Assembly: GCA_001662425.1 (NCBI GenBank)
Contig: BDDC01000254.1
Location: forward strand, 1 to 43,904
Source: Chlamydomonas sphaeroides
Taxonomy: Eukaryota; Chlorophyta; Chlorophyceae; Chlamydomonadales; Chlamydomonadaceae
DNA length: 43,904 bases
Reading direction: 5' to 3'
In this document: piece by piece, positions 42,101 to 43,904 of the stretch
Numbering within the stretch: position 1 is the stretch's first letter
Layout: each line of letters opens with the position of its first letter
The notes under the pieces: generated by a model
The model's database searches: none
The model's input: the letters and a program-made list of their open reading frames with translations, nothing else
Told to the model about the DNA's origin: nothing
Program-made: the position numbers and the translations under genes

Positions 42101-43904
42101 ATGGCGCAGCTGGCGCTGTGCAGGTGGGCGTGCCCAGGGCGGCGTCTGAGGGAGGCGGGAGGGCTTCGCAGGGGGCGAGCTGCGGGCAGGGGAAAGCCGC
42201 ATGCCGGAGAGCCGCCTGGGCAGGGGTGGCGGAGGCAGGGACGCTGCATCCTGGCGGGCTGCGTGGTGATGGACGGAGGCCGAGCGCGCGGGAGGGCCGT
42301 TGGTCCACGGTACTGCTAGGTCGGGCGTGAGTCGCTGCACCCGCCGCCATCGCCGCCACCGCCGCCACCGCCGCCACCGCCGCCACCGCCGCCACCGCCC
42401 GGGCAGGTCCACCACCGCGCTGGTGCTGCTGCGGCTGCTGCCCTCCCTGGTGGCGCCCCGCTTCCGGCCGCTGCTGCCCACCTGCGCCGCCGGCCAGCCG
42501 CTGCCGGCAGTGGCCGAGCCCACCGGCGAGGCCTACGTCACGGCCGTGGCGCAGCTGCTGCCGTACATCATGAGCCACCGCACGCGAGCCATGGCCGCGC
42601 TGGCGGAGGAGCCGCTGCAGGCGGCGGCGCCGGAGGTGCCGGAGGCGCCGCCGGGCGCGGAGTGGAGGGCCGCCGCTGCCGGTGCACCTGCGCCGGTGCA
42701 CCCGGCGATGGCGGCGGCGGCGCCAGAGGCTGCCGTCGAGGGCGGCGAGGTGGCCCTGGCGTCCACGTCGCCGCCTCCACCGCCTCCGCGGCAGCTGCTG
42801 GCGTGCCTGGATACCGCCATCGTGCGCTGCCTGCTGCCGCTGCCCGACAGCGGCGCGCTGCTGCGCTTCGTGCAGCTGCCCAACCACATCGTGCTGCAGG
42901 AGGGCGAGGCGGTGAGCGGCGGGCGGGCGGGAAGGAGGGTCGGCAAGCGGGAGGGGAAGGGAGGCAGCTGAAAGCGACGGATGAAGGGTCGGCAAGCGGG
43001 AGAGGAGGTGCGAAGGGATTGCGAAAGCACGGACGGCGTGAGGAAGCGCGAGACGGTAGGTAGGAGAGGAGGCAGAGAGGCTGGCAAGGGGGGCCGGCGC
43101 GGTGGTGGAGTGGCTGGGTGCAGGGCTCGGCGGTGTGCGGAGTTGGGGGGAGGCGTGTTGCGGCGGTACCTGGGCGCTGCCATCCCACCCCCTGCCTCCG
43201 CTCCCCCTGGCCCCTGCCGCTCCTCCCTCGCCTCACGCCGCGTCACCGCACCTCACCTCGCCGCCGCTTCCTCGCAGGACCTGTCGGGCGCGGGCATGTA
43301 CGCCGAGCTGGCCGCGCTGTACAAGGCGCACGGTCGCCACGAGCAGGGCCTGGAGCTGCTGCGGAGGCTCAGCCAGGAGCCGGCGTCGCTGCCGAGGCCT
43401 GCGCGCGGCGCGGCGGCGGGTGCGTGGCTCTGGCTGCACTCGGCCTCGTGGGAGCCTCTGGGGCTGCCAGCGCATCTCTGTGGACAGCGTTTTTGCAGCT
43501 TATCGATGACAGCAAGTCGACTTGGTCATGGTGTTGATAGCAGATCCAAGGGCTGCCCCGGGGGTGCACATGGTGCAGGATGCCGGCGCTGCTGCCTGAC
43601 TGCGGGCCGGGGGCTTGCGCTCCGCCGGCGCCGACGCCCCCTGCTGCCCCTGCTGCCCCTGCTGCCCCTGCTGCCCCTGCTGCCCCTGCTGCCCCTGCTG
43701 CTGCCCCTGCTGCCATGCTGCTCCGCCTCGTCCGCCCGCAGACCTGCCCGGGCTGCCGGGCGTGTGGGCGGCGGTGCGCTACATCGTGTCGCTGGGCGAG
43801 GAGCAGGTGGGCCCCCGGTGGGGCCGGGGACCGTGGCTGGCTGCGAGGAGGCGGGGCCGCGGGCAGAAGACGCAGGGACTGCCCCCCCCCCCCCCCCCCC
43901 CCCG
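39198..43904 (+). CDS. VPS39: VPS39/VAM6-like HOPS/CORVET-family subunit, 3' end outside window
   Basis: Nine exons are visible: 39198-39362, 39464-39781, 40178-40325, 40510-40757, 41064-41259, 41439-42123, 42407-42911, 43278-43419, 43742-43806; 2472 nt, 824 aa, staying in phase to a GT donor at 43807. The N-terminal CNH (citron-homology, beta-propeller-like) domain shows ESICCWQGYLLAGLANGTIL, QRSKGAAAFAWRQQEQLLAV, VLGLRKQYSLLNTATG, HVAWSEPLQ and PYAVALTGSGVEVRSL, in the same order as plant VAM6/VPS39. Then come TIYRLTPVPLEEQARTLAEL, YGHYLFAAGEFDDGMAQLAL and LACLDTAIVRCLLPLPDSGA at the start of the clathrin-heavy-chain-type helical repeats, and MYAELAALYKAHGRHEQGLE. The family tethers late endosomes and vacuoles as part of HOPS. 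Exon 6 carries long Ala/Ser- and Gly/Arg-rich insertions absent from plant proteins. The start ATG at 39198 gives MARYQAFRV; an overlapping ATG at 39193 is out of frame. Confidence 0.88.
42346..42399. repeat. (CGCCGCCAC)n minisatellite
   Basis: About six near-perfect 9-bp units immediately upstream of the exon 7 acceptor (42406) of the VPS39-like gene; they form most of the polypyrimidine-side sequence of that intron. Confidence 0.9.
43632..43714. repeat. (CTGCCCCTG)n minisatellite
   Basis: About eight 9-bp units (CTGCCCCTG, last one altered by an extra CTG) in VPS39 intron 8, just upstream of the exon 9 acceptor at 43741. Confidence 0.9.
43884..43904. repeat. Poly-C run at window end
   Basis: About 20 C residues in a row close the window, inside a VPS39 intron. 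The window also opens with a poly-G run. Such homopolymers are common assembly break points. Confidence 0.8.

Overview
The window reads as nuclear DNA of a green alga (Chlorophyta; I cannot choose between Chlorophyceae and Trebouxiophyceae). The evidence is a very high G+C content, Ala/Gly/Pro-rich proteins, many short exons separated by C-rich introns of roughly 100-450 bases, TGTAA poly(A) signals downstream of stop codons, and plant/algal gene families such as a MyTH4-FERM kinesin (KCBP), a plant-type SMPD4, VPS39, a CYSTM protein and a plant-type K+ channel with a cyclic-nucleotide-binding-like domain. No bacterial operon, virus, CRISPR array or complete transposon was recognised. Gene models below were built by hand from splice sites and reading phase. 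Every complete model closes in frame, which is a strong internal check, but none is backed by transcript data.

Layout. Positions 1-1846 (minus): 3'-truncated HAD-superfamily phosphatase-like gene. Positions 2019-5551 (plus): CinA-C-like plus nucleotidyltransferase fusion (488 aa), sharing a 172-bp divergent promoter with the HAD gene. Positions 6161-7210 (plus): CYSTM small tail-anchored protein (143 aa). Positions 8201-9428 (minus): small protein made of a duplicated coiled-coil module (140 aa). Positions 9694-11409 (plus): LEA-like protein (156 aa), divergent from the previous gene. Positions 12244-13127 (plus): a 76-aa hydrophilic protein. Positions 14924-19957 (minus): voltage-gated K+ channel with a cNBD-like domain (14 exons, 738 aa). 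Positions 21154-29310 (minus): SMPD4 / neutral sphingomyelinase-3-like gene (17 exons, 1071 aa), with a 412-base N gap inside one intron. Positions 29860-30590: a decayed copy of part of the SMPD4 gene. Positions 31575-38698 (minus): KCBP kinesin (20 exons, 1235 aa). Positions 39198 to the end (plus): VPS39/VAM6-like HOPS subunit, truncated by the window end.

The genes do not form one pathway. The 6.1-13.1 kb stretch does collect four small, low-complexity or LEA-like proteins, which suggests a stress-protein neighbourhood. SMPD4, VPS39 and KCBP are membrane-trafficking, endomembrane and cytoskeletal housekeeping genes. Points worth a second look are two introns that appear to need GC-AG splicing, the SMPD4 relic, a 48-bp dispersed element present in two near-identical copies and one partial copy, the altered phosphate-binding cassette of the K+ channel, and modular exon duplication in two small proteins.
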